Below the pieces are notes generated by a model. It did not search any database, was not told where the DNA came from, and was given only the letters and a program-made list of their open reading frames with translations. Below, in pieces: positions 24,079-35,532 of a stretch of DNA of 64,000 nucleotides. Each line of letters opens with the position of its first letter. Within the stretch, counting starts at the first letter, position 1. The stretch covers positions 8,075,001 through 8,139,000 of the forward strand of contig OX327697.1 of assembly GCA_946807835.1 (NCBI GenBank). The letters run 5' to 3'. Source of the stretch: Ailanthus altissimus. Taxonomy: Eukaryota; Streptophyta; Magnoliopsida; Sapindales; Simaroubaceae. A program made the translations under genes and the position numbers.

Positions 24079-25560
24079 TCAAGATGGTAGAGTAGACGTA
24101 AGCTTGAGTTTGGAGACTAGAGTTTTGAAATGACCAAAAAGTAAAGATTTGGTGAAGATATCAGTAGGTTGATCTTCAAAAGAGATGAAGTGGAGAGTAA
24201 CTGTTCTTTGAGAAGTATGTAGCCGAACAAAGTGACAATCTATTTCAATGTGCTTAGTCCACTCATGAAAAACATCATTGTGAGCAATTTGAATGGCACT
24301 CTGGTTGTCACAATGAAGAGGTATAGCTCCAATGTGAGAAATACCCATATCTTCAAGAAGCCAGCGAAGCTAAACACTCTCTTGGATAGTATCAGTAAGA
24401 GCACAATACTCAGCCTCAGTACTAGAACTAACAATAGCTGTCTGCTTCTTACTTTTCCATGAAAGAAGAGAATCACCCAAGAAAAGATAGAATCCAGTAG
24501 TCGATCATTGATCCATAGAATCACCCGTCATCAGCATAAGCTCGTAACACTAGAGAAGAATGAGCTGAAAAATGAAGGGCATGAAAAAGTATACCTTTAA
24601 GAAAACGTATGATATGAAGAACTGTTGCATAATAATAAGTATGAAGAGCAGCCATAAAATTGACTGACTAGATGAATAACATGAGCAATGTTTAGGAGAA
24701 CAGTGAGATAGACCAAACTATCAACCAATTGACGATAGAGGACGGCATCACTAAGAAGAGTACCATCAAAGGATCGGAGTTTAGTATTAGGCTTTAGAAG
24801 AGTAGAGGGAATCTTTTTATTTGTCAATCCAGCTTTACCAAGTAAATCTAATGCGTATTTAGCCTATATAAGATAATACTCAATAAAGTCGGACAGTATT
24901 TCAAGGCCAAAAAAATAACCAAGGGTGTGAAAATCTTTCATTTCAAAATATTGCTGAAGAAAGTCCTTGAGAGTAGAAATACCAATAAAATCATTACCCA
25001 TGATAATCATGTCATCAACATAAAGAAATAGTATAACACAACCATAATCTTCTCTGCAGATGAAAAGGGCTGAGTCATGAGGGCTGGACTAAAAATCATG
25101 TTGAGAAATAATGCTATTGAATTTTATAAACCAGGCACGAGGTTCTTGTTTAATACCATATAAAGCTCGATGAAATTTGCAGACCTTGCCTGAGAAATAT
25201 GGATAACTAAGAGGAGGCTTTATATAGACCTCTTCGAAAGATCACCATTAAGAAAAGCATTTTTCTCATCCATCTGAAATAATGTTCAACCATGAACTAT
25301 AGCAATAGCTAACAAACTAAGAACAAAAGTAAGTCGAGCAACAGGGGTAAAGGTTTCTTCATAATCAATTCCATACTCCTGATTAAAGACTTTACAACAA
25401 AACACGCTTTATATCTTTCAATGGACCCATCAGACTTGGTCTTAATCTTATACACCCATTTACAACCAATGGCAGTTTTATTAAGTGAAAGAATAACAAA
25501 ATTTTAAGTATGCGATTTCTCAAAAGCTTGCAATTCTTTTATCATTCCTTGCTACCATAT
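24079..25560 (-). pseudogene. Copia E reverse transcriptase and RNase H remnant
   Basis: On the minus strand the reverse transcriptase begins near 25560 and includes KTAIGCKWVYKIKTKSDG (about 25440-25500) and an intact YVDDMIIMG catalytic box (about 25000-25020). The RNase H end at 24348-24079 reads [14 protein letters not shown] and later [10 protein letters not shown], both diagnostic of copia. Several frameshifts and stops divide it. Confidence 0.75.
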
Positions 25561-25856
25561 AGGAGTGAGGTTCATATAATGAAATAGTAGTAGAAAAATA
25601 ATAATAATCACGGAGTTTAATAAGAAGTTCTCTTACCCAAGAAGAACGACTAAGAAAATGTGTAGAGAAGACCTTAGAGATGTCGAGAGCAAATCATTTA
25701 CATGAGGTAGAAAGCTCAGAATCAGGCATCATATCTATAGACTCACCTATATGAAACTCAAAAGAAGTTTCAGGAAAAATATCAATAAAATTATCTGTAA
25801 ACAATTCTAAAATAAGAGGAGACACAAAATTAAAGTTAGATACAGAGAAAAATATT

Positions 25857-26887
25857 TTATGCTTGAGAAACACGAAGACGGCTAAATATAGGATCCCAAC
25901 ATCTATAGCCTTTATGTTCTATCCTGTATCCCAAAAAGCAATATAATTGAGCACGTAGCTCGAGTTTGGTGTACTCATATATTTGAAGTAGGATAAAGCA
26001 AACACAACCAAAAACTTTGAGAAGATTATAATTAGGTGGAGTTCTATACAGACGCTCGTAAGGTGACATATTCTTTATAATAGGAGAAGAAACACGATTA
26101 AAAGTAAAAGACAGCGATCAAGGCAGCTTCTCTCCAAAAACGTTCAGGACAAGAGAAAGAGATAAAAAATAGTACGAGTGCTATCTAAAATATGTTTGTG
26201 TTTACATTCAGCTTTTCTATTTTGCTAAGATGTACCAAGACAATACCTTTGACATATAGTATTATGTTCCTGTAGAAGATTTAGAAAGTTAAAATCTCTA
26301 TATTCCATGGCATTATCAGTACGAAAAACTTAAATAGGACGTGAGAACTGAGTTTTAATCATCTGAACAAAATCTCGATAAATTTTAATGAATTCTAATC
26401 ATTGTTTCATAAGAAACAACCAAGTATATCGAGAGTAATCATCAATGAAGATCACAAAATATTTAGATCCTCTCATTGTGGTATTTAGAGAAGAACCCCA
26501 TATATTAGAATGTATAACATCAAACGGACTATGAGAGATAATAGTACTATCATTAAAAGGTAAAGTTGGTTGTTTAGATAAATGACAAGTAAGACAATCA
26601 TCTTTATTATCAAAAATAGAACCTAAAAAACCACTAGATACCAGAGATCGAATGCGATTAATTAACGCATAACCCAAATGAGAGTGCCAAAGATGTAGTG
26701 AAGGTACTAGAGAAGTAGATACAGCAGACGAAGGGTATAAAATGGACAAATCTAAATATATAAGTTCATACAGACGTCCAACCTTACATCTTGTCCCTAA
26801 GTGTTCGACCTGTCTTTGGATCCTACACACAATAACCAGAAGTAGTAAACAAGACATTAAGACCAAGTTCATATAGTTGACCGACAA
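25857..26887 (-). pseudogene. Copia E integrase remnant
   Basis: Minus-strand frames carry the pre-integrase zinc-binding segment (HSHLGYALINRIRSL, CLTCHLSKQ) and the start of the catalytic core (YFVIFIDDYSRYTWLFLMKQ, ending near 26400). The core's C-terminal part with VFGCVCFI is at 26069-25857. The frame is broken between the pieces. Confidence 0.75.
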
Positions 26888-27340
26888 ATAAAAGATTTAA
26901 TGTAAGGTTATGAATTAAAAAAAAGTGTCTGATACAGAAAGATTAGTGCAAGACACGTGACCAATATGATTAACTTTTATGAGAGAACCATTGACAGTTT
27001 GAATACATGGTAAAAAAGAAGTAAAAGATTTAGAAGAGAAAACTATAGAATCAAAAGTCATGTAATTGCAATATGTAGAGTCAAAATACTAAAAAGAATT
27101 ACCTGAAATACTAAATGATGTAGAAATTAAGGGTTTACCAAAGTTAGAGAGAAGTATATTGAGTAAAGGTTCAAAATTATTTGCCAAGTTAGAAGAGAGA
27201 CTCGCACGATCTTGTGTAGCAGCAACAGCAGGTCTTGTAAAAGTAGTACCTTAAGACAGTCCAAGTAAATGGCAATTATGAATAGCTTAGGTAAAGTAGA
27301 ACCAACAAGGAAATAAAGTTGAGAAGTATCTCACTTATCC
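26888..27340 (-). pseudogene. Copia E protease and late gag remnant
   Basis: Minus-strand text around 27060-27090 and 26950-27010 corresponds to the copia protease and the stretch following it, but stops break every frame. Most of gag is not recognisable. Confidence 0.42.
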
Positions 27341-28129
27341 ATAGATCTAAAAAAAAGTATTTTTTTATCCCTCAACTAATTTTGAATAAGCCCCAAAAAT
27401 TTTAATAATTATAATTCAACTCTAAGACTTTTAATAAATTACAAAATAATCCTTAAACTTTTGCAATTTACAAACTGACTCCTAAAGATTATATAACTTT
27501 AAAATGACCCCAAAACTTTTACAAATATCAAAACTATCCTAAAAGTATAGAAAATAACAATCTAACCTCAAAATATCAAAAATTTTATAAATAAACCTTA
27601 TTGTAAATTGAAGGACCAATTGGGAAACGGAGACACCATAGGTTGATAGATTCGATGACGAGAAGATGAATAGAGCTGGCAATGAGAAACCATACATCGA
27701 AAAATGGCACAGATTTAAGGTGGACAGCAATGGATGGCAGTTCTATTCTGAGGCACGTGGGGACGCGTGCAACTTCGAATTGACAAGATTCCTGTGCTGT
27801 TAGAATCTCTAGTTGATTCTGAGTAGAGTCGTCTGGGCAGTACATATTAACGCTCTAGAAACTGGTCGGAATCCAAGGTGAACAATAACAGCGGCAAAAT
27901 ATTTTTACAACGTGTGGAGGAGCATGCGGCGGCAGAGAAACTTGATTTCGATGGGGTTCAACGATCAGCAATGTCTAAACTTTTTGGGTTGGGTGGTGTT
28001 GATTACAGTGAACTTCGACGAACTTCCGATGGCTTTTCGGCGAAACTCCGACGAGCTTCTTAAGAGTTTCAGAAAAAAAAAGTTTGGCAAGTTCCGCTGA
28101 ACAACAAGATAGCGAAAGAATCAAACCTT
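27341..28129 (-). other. Leader region of copia E
   Basis: Non-coding between protease/gag and the primer-binding site. Positions 27360-27600 are loosely repeated phrases of the type CCTAAAACTTTTA; 27640-28090 are unusually GC-rich for the area, with repeated CCGACGA and CTTCCGA-like words. Open frames here on both strands are not recognised proteins. Confidence 0.45.
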
Positions 28130-28143
28130 AGGCTCTAATACCA

Positions 28144-28373
28144 TGTTAATAATATAAAGAGCTGTATATTTTCATTATAAATCAAAAACTATACAATAAG
28201 AGTCTTTATATAGGCTTTAGCTTATTACAGAATAGAAAATTAATATTATACATGGAATAAAATAATTACAGATTATAAAAGGTATCAATATTATATTATT
28301 AATATAATTGATATCATATCAAATATATTAATAATATAATATCACACATTAATAACAATATCACACATTAATA
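28144..28373 (-). repeat. 5' LTR of copia element E
   Basis: Begins on the plus strand TGTTAATAATATAAAG, right beside the primer-binding site, and ends in the CACATTAATA motif shared with 24050-24058. Confidence 0.75.
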
Positions 28374-28384
28374 TTAATAAAACT

Positions 28385-28680
28385 TGTCACTTGGAAAAAT
28401 GTTGTTTTGCTGCTAAATTTTTAATATCTTTTGTTAAAATTTCTTTAGTTATCTTACAATCTATTCTTAGAAGGAACTTCTTATTTACTCACAACACAAT
28501 GGAAAGACCTCCTTTTTTAGTGTCATAATGCTTCTGAGCTAAATTCCAAAACCCAAAAGTAAAGCCTATTAGCTTCTCTTTGCCATCTATATTTTGTTTC
28601 TAAATTCCTCCGTACCCTATGATAGAGGTATCGGTGTCTTTTGAAAAAAAAAATGCGAATAATTGCTTTTTTCCATGTAA
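28385..28680 (-). pseudogene. Remnant of a pararetrovirus-type RNase H
   Basis: One minus-strand frame, broken by a few stops, reads in order TSIIGYGG, then FTFGFWNLAQKHYDT, then FLLRIDCK. This order and spacing resemble the RNase H domain of plant endogenous pararetroviruses (Caulimoviridae) more than that of the copia or Ty3 elements in this window. Only about 90 residues are present, with no neighbouring viral gene. It is an inert fragment, 300 bp upstream of the ligase exon. Assignment is from motif memory and needs a search. Confidence 0.5.
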
Positions 28681-28990
28681 AATTTAAGGCCGCTAATCAA
28701 GTTTTCTTTTATAGGCTGTTAGGTTATACTCTCCGTCAAAAATAAAGGTATATGAATTTTGTCCTTCTTTCTTATTCTCTTTCTGGGCAGTAAGTCCTCT
28801 TTCCCTCAAGTACCATAGTTTCTAAATCTAAATTCCTTTCTTTCTTTTTTGTTTTGTTTTTTCTTTTTCCATATTGAATACAAAATATAGACTTAAAAGA
28901 TTTGTTTTGCGAGGAAAAGTTGGGTTACTTTGCATATGCAAAGGAAATGAGTGTAAGTGCTTTTGTCCTATCTTTTCATCTAATTTATAG
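28681..28990. other. Probable ligase intron or flank
   Basis: T-rich DNA ending in CTAATTTATAG, a good splice acceptor at 28990 for the ligase exon that follows. No other feature was seen. Confidence 0.45.
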
Positions 28991-29116
28991 GTAGAAGCAG
29001 ATGATGCTTGTTTGACAAGTGAAATCACATTAAGATAAGAAGAGGCGCTGCACTCCTCATGTGAAAGGATATGGTGAAATCTTTAGATGTTGATGCTAGG
29101 TATTCTCCATCAAAGC

Positions 29117-29491
29117 AGAAAGAAAACCTGATTGTTTAGATCTTCTTTAGTTTATGATGATTCTGAAAGTATGTTTATACTTTCTAGGAAAATCAGCCAA
29201 ATAGAATTTTAAAGAAAATTGAAGAAAATGGAAACTTTTTATTTATGATCAACACTCATACATTTTATATTTACTACTCTTCTCTATTTATACTTACAAG
29301 AAAATAAGATTAAAGAAAAGTATTAAGAGAATAGTTTTGGCTGGAAAGCAAAGTTTGTTACAATAGCTTGTAACAAATCTGTAACTAACTCTGTTGATGT
29401 ACAAATCTATAACTAACTCTGCTGATGTGGCTTTGAGCTACTGAGCTGGCATTTGGGATTGCACTAGCTAACTTATCTATCACTCTTTTCA
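29117..29491 (-). repeat. 3' LTR of copia element D
   Basis: On the minus strand it starts TGAAAAGAGTGATAG and ends GGTTTTCTTTCT. It closely matches 33115-33461, with a few substitutions and small indels. Confidence 0.88.
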
Positions 29492-30984
29492 TCCCCCCTC
29501 AAGCTCAAATGTCGATTAGTGACATTGAGCTTGTTTGTTAAAAAATTAAACTGAGCAACAGGCAGAGCTTTTGTAAAGATATCTGCTATTTGTGAGGCTG
29601 ATGGAATGTATCTGATATCTAACTCCTTATTGAGTACTCTATCATGTACAAAGTGGATATCCACTTTTATATGCTTGGTTCTACTATAATAAATAGGATT
29701 AGCTACAAGTACAGCAGCTCCCTGATTATCACACCAAATTATTGGTGTTACTGTCTGCTAAACATATATTTCTGCGAAGAGTGATTGAATCCAATTTAGT
29801 TTTGCTGTCACTTGTGCCAAAGACCTGTATTCTAACTCAGTACTTGATCTAGACACTACCCTCTGCTTCTTAGAACTTCAAGATACTAGATTTCCAACAA
29901 AGAAAATACAGTATCCACCATATGATTTTCTCTCATCTGTGTCACAAGCTCAATCAGCATCTGTGAAGGCTACTAGATTTAATGATGTTCCTGGTTTGAA
30001 CATTAGTCCATTATTTCTAGTTCCTTGCAAGTATCTGAGTAACCTCTTGCAACATTGCCAATGAAGAATTGTTGGTGATGACAGATATTAGCTTAGTTTA
30101 TTAATTGCAAATGATATCTCTGGTCTAGTCAAAGTTGCATATTATAAGGCTCCTATAACACTTCTATAGAGCGTAACATCTGAGAAAGGTTTACTATCTT
30201 CTTTATTGAGCTTCAGACCTGTGCTCATTGGAGTTTGAGTGCTTTTTGCTTCTACCATGTTAGTCTTTTTCAACAGATCAGTAACATACTTTGTCTAGGA
30301 CAAATGAATGGTTGATCCAAGTCTGGTTACTTTTATCCCTAGAAAATAATTGAGATCTCCTAACTTCTTTAATGCAAAGTCCTTACTAAGTTGTTGTATT
30401 ACTTCTTTGATTGCTTTGCTACTGCTTCCTATCATAATAATATCATCTACATATACCAACACCAACAAAACAACTCCATCACAGTTTTTAACAAAAACTG
30501 ATGTATCAAATTTTGCATTGGTAAATCCCCATTTGATTAAGACATGCTTAAGTTTATCATACCAAGCCCTTGGTGCTTGCTTAAGACCATATAGTGTCTT
30601 TTCTACCTTACAAACATATTCTGACTTGCCTTCAACTTCAAAACCCTCAGGCTGTGTCATGAACACTATTTTTATAAGATCTCTATTCAAGAAGGCATTA
30701 TTCACATCAATTTGCTTCAATTCCCATCCTTTTGTTACGATAAGACTCAAAACCACTCTGATTGTACTTGATTTGACTACAGGACTAAATGTTTCATGAA
30801 AATCTACACTTGAAGTTTGATGACATCCTTTTGCAACTAATCTAGCTTTATATGTAGATATAGTACCATTCAGATTCTTTTTTATCCTAAACACCCATTT
30901 GTTTCCCATAATTTTATAATCTTTCTTGCGAGGAATTAGAGTCCATGTATTATTGCTGATCAAGGCTTTGTACTCATCTTCCAT
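29473..30984 (-). pseudogene. Copia D reverse transcriptase and RNase H
   Basis: The open stretch 30984-30295 (229 codons) covers most of the reverse transcriptase: KARLVAKGCHQ, VNNAFLNRDLIKIVFMTQPEGF, TLYGLKQAPRAWYDKL and an intact YVDDIIMIG box. RNase H pieces continue to 29473, ending in ASQIADIFTKALP. Stops lie between 30295 and 29664. This is the best preserved copia polymerase in the window, but it is not intact. Confidence 0.82.
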
Positions 30985-31629
30985 GGCTTTCTTCCAATGT
31001 TTCTATTTAAGAGCTTCTGCAACAGTACATGGAGTATAGAGATCTCTTTCTATGAAGTTAGCAAGCAAAATTTTTGGTTTATATATTCCATTCTTTGATC
31101 TTGTGACCATTGGATGGATATTTATCACAGATGTTTCACTTGCATTTGGCACTGCATAAGCTGGTTGGTTGATTTTTTGTGTTACATTAGTTTGTGTTAG
31201 TGTTTGGGTAGGTTCTTGTAAAATAGGAAAGGATTCAGTGTTTGCCTGTGTTTATAGGTCTAAGGTTTCTATGTTATGAATTGATGACTCTTCAAAGTGT
31301 CTAACATCAAATCTGAACTTGTATCAGCTTTTTGCAATTGTCTACAGATTTTTGGATGGTATATTGGGACATTATATGATGGACAAACACATTTCTTTTG
31401 ATTCTCAGCTTCTGTTCTGGATATATCATTATCAAGAAAGGACTTGTTTGTACTGAAAGGAAAGTCTTCTTCATTAAAATTCACTTACCTAGCCACATAT
31501 ATCTTTCCCTTAGCACTGAGACACTTATATCCTTTATGTTGAGAGCTATACCCCAAGAATACACACTTTTCAGTGTGAAAATTAAATTTATGTCTTGAAT
31601 ATGGCCTTAAGTGAGGGTAACAAGCACAC

Positions 31630-32827
31630 CTAAAGACTCTCATAAAGCTATAATCCGGTTTAGGTTAAAAAAGAGTTGAAATGGTGATTTATATCCTAAG
31701 ACAACTAGAGGCTTTCTGTTTATAAAAAAAATGGCAGTTGAGAAGGCTTCTCACCATAATTTAAAAGGCATGTTGCTTTATGCTAATAGGGCTAGACCAG
31801 TCTCCACCAGGTGCCTATGTTTTCCTTCCAGTCTACCATTTTGGTGATGTATGTATGGGCATGAGAACCTGTGGTGTATGCCTTTTTGTGTCAGTAAATT
31901 TGTAACTGCCCTAAACTCTCCACCATGGCAAGATTGAATCACTTTTATTTTCTTATCTAGTAACCTTTCTACATGACTTAGAAAATGCTCAAGAGTTTTT
32001 AATACATATGATTTTTGTTGCAGAGGATACACCCAAGTGAATCTAGTAAAGTCATTCACATAACTAACATAGTATCTATATCCTTCTTCTGAAAGTAATG
32101 GGGTTGGACCCCATACATCTGTGTGTATAATTTCTAAGGGCAGTGTCATTTTTGTTTTTGAATTTTCAAAATGCAACTTATGGTCCTTTCCCAATTGACA
32201 TTCAGAATAAAAATAACCATTTTTATTTCCTTTCACTGAATTGTACATAGCAGTACTTGATACAATCTTATCCAGCACATCAGCATTAAGATGCCCATAC
32301 CTTTTATGTAACAACTCATATAGGCTTTTACTTTTACAGGATAGAAAACATTCAGGGCTGATTACATCAGATTTTTTAGCTAAATCTGAATTATTTATCT
32401 TACAATCAGCTGACAGGGATATCATGGGTATTTTACAGGGTTTAGTAATTAGATATGCAGAAGGCATATGGTGACCAGAGGCTGACAAAGTAGAGAGCTG
32501 ATACAGACCATCTCTAGATATTCCTTTGAGTAGAACATTCCCCTTTGCATCCTTTACAAGACATAAAGTTTTGGTAAATTCAACAATCAAGTTGTTATCA
32601 TCAGTAAGTTTAGATATGCTTATCAGATTCTTTGTCATAGAAGGTACATGCAAGACATTTTTCAGGGTTAAATTGCAGGAATTATGAGTGCCAAACATTT
32701 TCTCTACATGTTTCCAGATTTCACAAGAAAATTTGCATTGCACAACAGAACTTAATACAAACTCTGTTATAGTTAAAAGTAACCAGCTCATTAAAAGTGA
32801 ATCTTGCCTTTTCCATTGTTGAAACAA
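31630..32827 (-). pseudogene. Copia D gag-protease-integrase with internal deletion
   Basis: A 349-codon open stretch (32827-31778) begins in gag (MSWLLLTITEFVLSS, IWKHVEKMFGTHNS). It jumps without a stop into the end of the protease region (LKNVLHVPSMTKNLISISKL), so the rest of gag, the zinc knuckle and the protease active site are missing. It then runs through the pre-integrase segment (RYGHLNADVLDKIV) and the integrase core (IIHTDVWGP, VNDFTRFTWVYPLQQKS). Integrase sequence continues in other frames to about 31630. The deletion means the element lacks a complete capsid and protease. Confidence 0.78.
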
Positions 32828-32989
32828 TTGATTGATGATCGGTGCTGCTTCTGGATCTCCATTGACAAAAAAGATGAGTCAATCTAGACAAGTTCTTTCT
32901 CCGGTCAGCAAGTCATCGATCTCATTGCCTTTAGCACAAGCTAATACTTGTGATTTCCATAGAAGAAAATTATTGCAATCTAGCTTTAC

Positions 32990-33094
32990 TAGACTTTAGA
33001 ACATAAAGCTATTACTTTGATTAACAGACAAGGAGCTCATTTGTGAGTTGAGAGCAGAAGTGTGTGAGTGATTCAAGTTTGAGTTATTTGCCAT
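32990..33094 (-). pseudogene. N-terminus of copia D gag
   Basis: An ATG at 33094-33092 opens MANNSNLNHSHTSALNSQ and ends at a stop after about 32 codons. It lies 7 bp inside the primer-binding site, the usual place for copia gag to begin. Confidence 0.6.
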
Positions 33095-33114
33095 GAACCC
33101 GGGCTCTGATACCA

Positions 33115-33461
33115 AGAAAGAAAACCTGATTGTTTAGATCTTCTTTAGTTTGTGATGATTCTGAAAGTATGTTTATACTTTTTAAGAAAATTAGCCAAAC
33201 AGAATTTTAGAGAAAATTGAAGAAAGTGGAAACTTTTTATTTATGAGCAACACTCGTACTTTTTATATTTACTACTCTTCTCTATTTATACTTACAAGAA
33301 AATAAGATTAAAGAAAAGTATTAAGAGAATAGTTTTGGCTGGAAAGCAAAGTTTGTTACAACAGCTTGTAACAAATCTGTAACTGACTCTGCTGATTTGG
33401 CTTTCAGCTACTGAGTTGGCATTTGGGATTTTACTGGTTGACTCATCTATCACTCTTTTCA
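33115..33461 (-). repeat. 5' LTR of copia element D
   Basis: Partner of 29117-29491. Its inner border is fixed by the primer-binding site and its outer border by the AAAGC duplication. Confidence 0.9.
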
Positions 33462-33673
33462 AAAGCGTAGTGACGCATGGTTAAAGGTTTAATGTGATTC
33501 GCATTTAGATATTTTGTGCTTTTACTACATTGGGTATAAAGGAAAACTACTTGTCGCTGATTGAGACTGATATTGCCTTTGCAGGTGAAGCGAGATTATG
33601 TGGAAGGATTAAATGACTCTCTTGATCTAGTGCCTATTGGTGCTTGGCACGGAAATGGAAGAAAAGCTGGATG

Positions 33674-34044
33674 GTAATTATCTCATTTTCCCCCTTTTTC
33701 TTACCCAGCCAGTGGTTACTTGATTGGTCGCTGCACGTCCCCATGTCTACAGTTAGTCAATTCTGGAGTAGCCAGGGAAATAGGGAAAAAGACCAGCAAC
33801 AGTAAAATCATAATATTCTGCAAATGATTGGATTGTAAGTCAGGTGTTAATTAGAGTGTTCAAGTAAGTTTGGCTAATAGAGAATGCATGTTACATTATC
33901 GGTGTGGTATGAAGACTACAAAAAAATACTGTATAGTAATCATAGAAAAGCAATATACAGGCGTTGCAATACAATGCAATCACCAATGTTCCCATATGAA
34001 TCTTTAATGTGTTGATATTTTCTATTTTCTACTTCATACCACTG
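33674..34044 (+). other. Ligase intron
   Basis: Begins with a normal GTAATT donor after the GW codons. It ends TACCACTG where an AG acceptor would be needed to keep the conserved WYSPF wording, so splicing here is probably damaged. A later AG at 34050 could be used but would remove conserved residues. Confidence 0.6.
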
Positions 34045-34144
34045 GTACAGTCCATTCCTTATGACATGTTGCAACCCCGAGAGCGAGGAATTCCAAAGCG
34101 TATGTCGCGTCATGTCTGGCTTCTCAGATTCCTTTTACAAAGAG

Positions 34145-34887
34145 GTAAGAATGTGGATTTTAATGATCTGCATGATAGAAAGTGCTTGCCATTTGACTTG
34201 GCTTGTCAGAATGGTCATGGCGACATATTTAGACTGAATTAAGATGCATACGAGTATTATAATACTGTTTCCTTGGATGCATTTTTTTTCTCTTCCCATC
34301 TTTTGTCCCCAGGAGTGGCAAATAGTTCCTGATAGTTTGCAAAATTTGTGCTCTCAGAACACGGTTAACTGGTGACTTGGGAGTCAGAATCCCCAGTATG
34401 GTTCTGAAATCTGTCAATTATAGAGTGCAATAAAAATGCCTTTCCACAGTCCAAGTGATGAAGTAAAGAAGTCTTCCTTGTCATTTGATAACTACATTCA
34501 CAATGTTTATGACAACACATTTTTTGTCATATATGGGGCACGGGGAGCTTGTTACCTAGGTTGATTCTTCTTCTGTGGTTAGTAAGAAGGATGGGAAACT
34601 TTTCAATTTTCTTTTGGTGGGAACCTCCTTGACATTTTCACAGAAGTTAGGAACCTTGAATACATCAATACCGACACTGCTACTTTCATGAGTAAGCCTT
34701 ACTTGATACCTGGTTTACTGAGAATCGTTTTCTTATCTTGCGTGCCCAAAAACAAGAAGTGCTTTAACTACGATATTGGTTTACTCGAGCTCTTTTGACC
34801 TTTCCCTAATTTTGACATTGCAGCTCTTCCAGATTATGCTAGTGGTATCCTTCGTCTGCTTAATAACCACATTTTCCATGTTGGCAG
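34145..34887 (+). other. Ligase intron
   Basis: 743 bp with GTAAGA donor and TTGGCAG acceptor between the exons ending FYKE and beginning MKEFF. No feature was recognised inside it. Confidence 0.65.
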
Positions 34888-35049
34888 ATGAAGGAATTCT
34901 TTTCTGGGGACAAGATCTTATTGAAGAAGCCATCTTACTATCGAACAGCTGAGGTTCCGGATGTGTGGTTTTCTCCCGAACTTGTTTGGTAAATAAGAGG
35001 TGTAGACTTCACAGTATCACCAGTTCACCGTTAAAAATAAAAAATAATT

Positions 35050-35504
35050 TGTAATCTTTTAAATTATAATTTCTAGAAGGGCTACAAATAAATATTTAAT
35101 TTTAGAAAGGCTAGAAATAAATATTTAAATTTTAAAATTATTAATAGTCAAAATAAATAAAAAATTTAGTGCAAAATTTTAGAATATATAAAAAACTTTT
35201 GAATAAAGAAATAAGTCAAAGTGTTAAATGAGATATTGCAAATATGTGGTCCAAATTAAAAATTATTTGTCGGTTATACCTCTTATAAATAGGCCTTATT
35301 GCATTATATTGTAGCCAAGCTCAAAGAAGCAAGAAATAAGAGAGAAATAAAGAAGTTCCGCCTCCTTTCAAATTCTTCTCTTGTCTATTATCATCTAGCT
35401 CCATTATTCTTTCATCAAATTTTTAAAACTTTAAAAATATTTTTTTTATAAAATAGTTTATAAAAGTTTGGTAATTGGGTTCACTACCTTTCCCTGGTTT
35501 AACA
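35050..35504 (+). repeat. Probable 5' LTR of copia element A
   Basis: Ends GGTTTAACA a few bases before the primer-binding site. A TATA-like TTATAAATAGG lies at 35282-35292, placed as expected for an LTR promoter. Without the partner LTR in view the start is a guess. Confidence 0.5.
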
Positions 35505-35510
35505 AATTTT

Positions 35511-35525
35511 TGGTATCAGAACTAG
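35511..35525 (+). other. Primer-binding site of A
   Basis: TGGTATCAGAACTAG, complementary in its first part to initiator tRNA-Met, the usual primer of copia elements. Confidence 0.8.
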
Positions 35526-35532
35526 TATTTCT

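Larger units (their letters stand above)
23826..28373 (-). mobile_element. Ty1/copia retrotransposon E, decayed
   Basis: Short LTRs of about 230 bp (23826-24059 and 28144-28373) flank minus-strand gag-pol remnants in copia order. The primer-binding site (minus TGGTATTAGAGCC, about 28131-28143) touches the right LTR and a purine tract (minus AAGGGGAGAGGGG, 24060-24072) touches the left LTR. No target duplication was confirmed. Inserted between the epimerase and ligase loci. Confidence 0.8.
29117..33461 (-). mobile_element. Ty1/copia retrotransposon D inside a ligase exon
   Basis: A 4345-bp minus-strand copia element with LTRs 29117-29491 and 33115-33461. It is flanked by the perfect 5-bp target duplication AAAGC (29112-29116 and 33462-33466). 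Removing the element and one AAAGC rejoins the ligase exon in frame as SPSKRSDAW. A canonical primer-binding site (minus TGGTATCAGAGCCC, 33101-33114) touches the 5' LTR and a purine tract (minus GAGGGGGGA) touches the 3' LTR. It is shorter than a complete copia element because part of gag and protease is deleted. Confidence 0.92.
28991..35031 (+). pseudogene. DNA ligase I-family gene (LIG6-like), C-terminal part, broken
   Basis: ATP-dependent DNA ligases seal nicks in duplex DNA. Four plus-strand exons match the end of the adenylation domain and the start of the OB-fold: 28991-29116 continued at 33467-33486, then 33585-33673, 34045-34144 and 34888-35031. Recognised text includes VKSLDVDARYSPSK, LDLVPIGAWHGNGRKAGW, VCRVMSGFSDSFY and YRTAEVPDVWFSPELVW; this wording is closest to plant ligase 6. 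Damage seen: a stop and small deletion near 29036; a one-base loss near 29072; a copia element inside the first exon; TG at 34043-34044 where an acceptor AG is expected; and TAA at 34990-34992 replacing the Glu of WEIRG. Homology stops at about 35031, where element A begins. No upstream ligase exon was found in the window. Confidence 0.8.

Noticed and set aside
30350..30799. A 149-codon plus-strand gene
   Set aside because: It lies antisense to the copia D reverse transcriptase and is a shadow frame.
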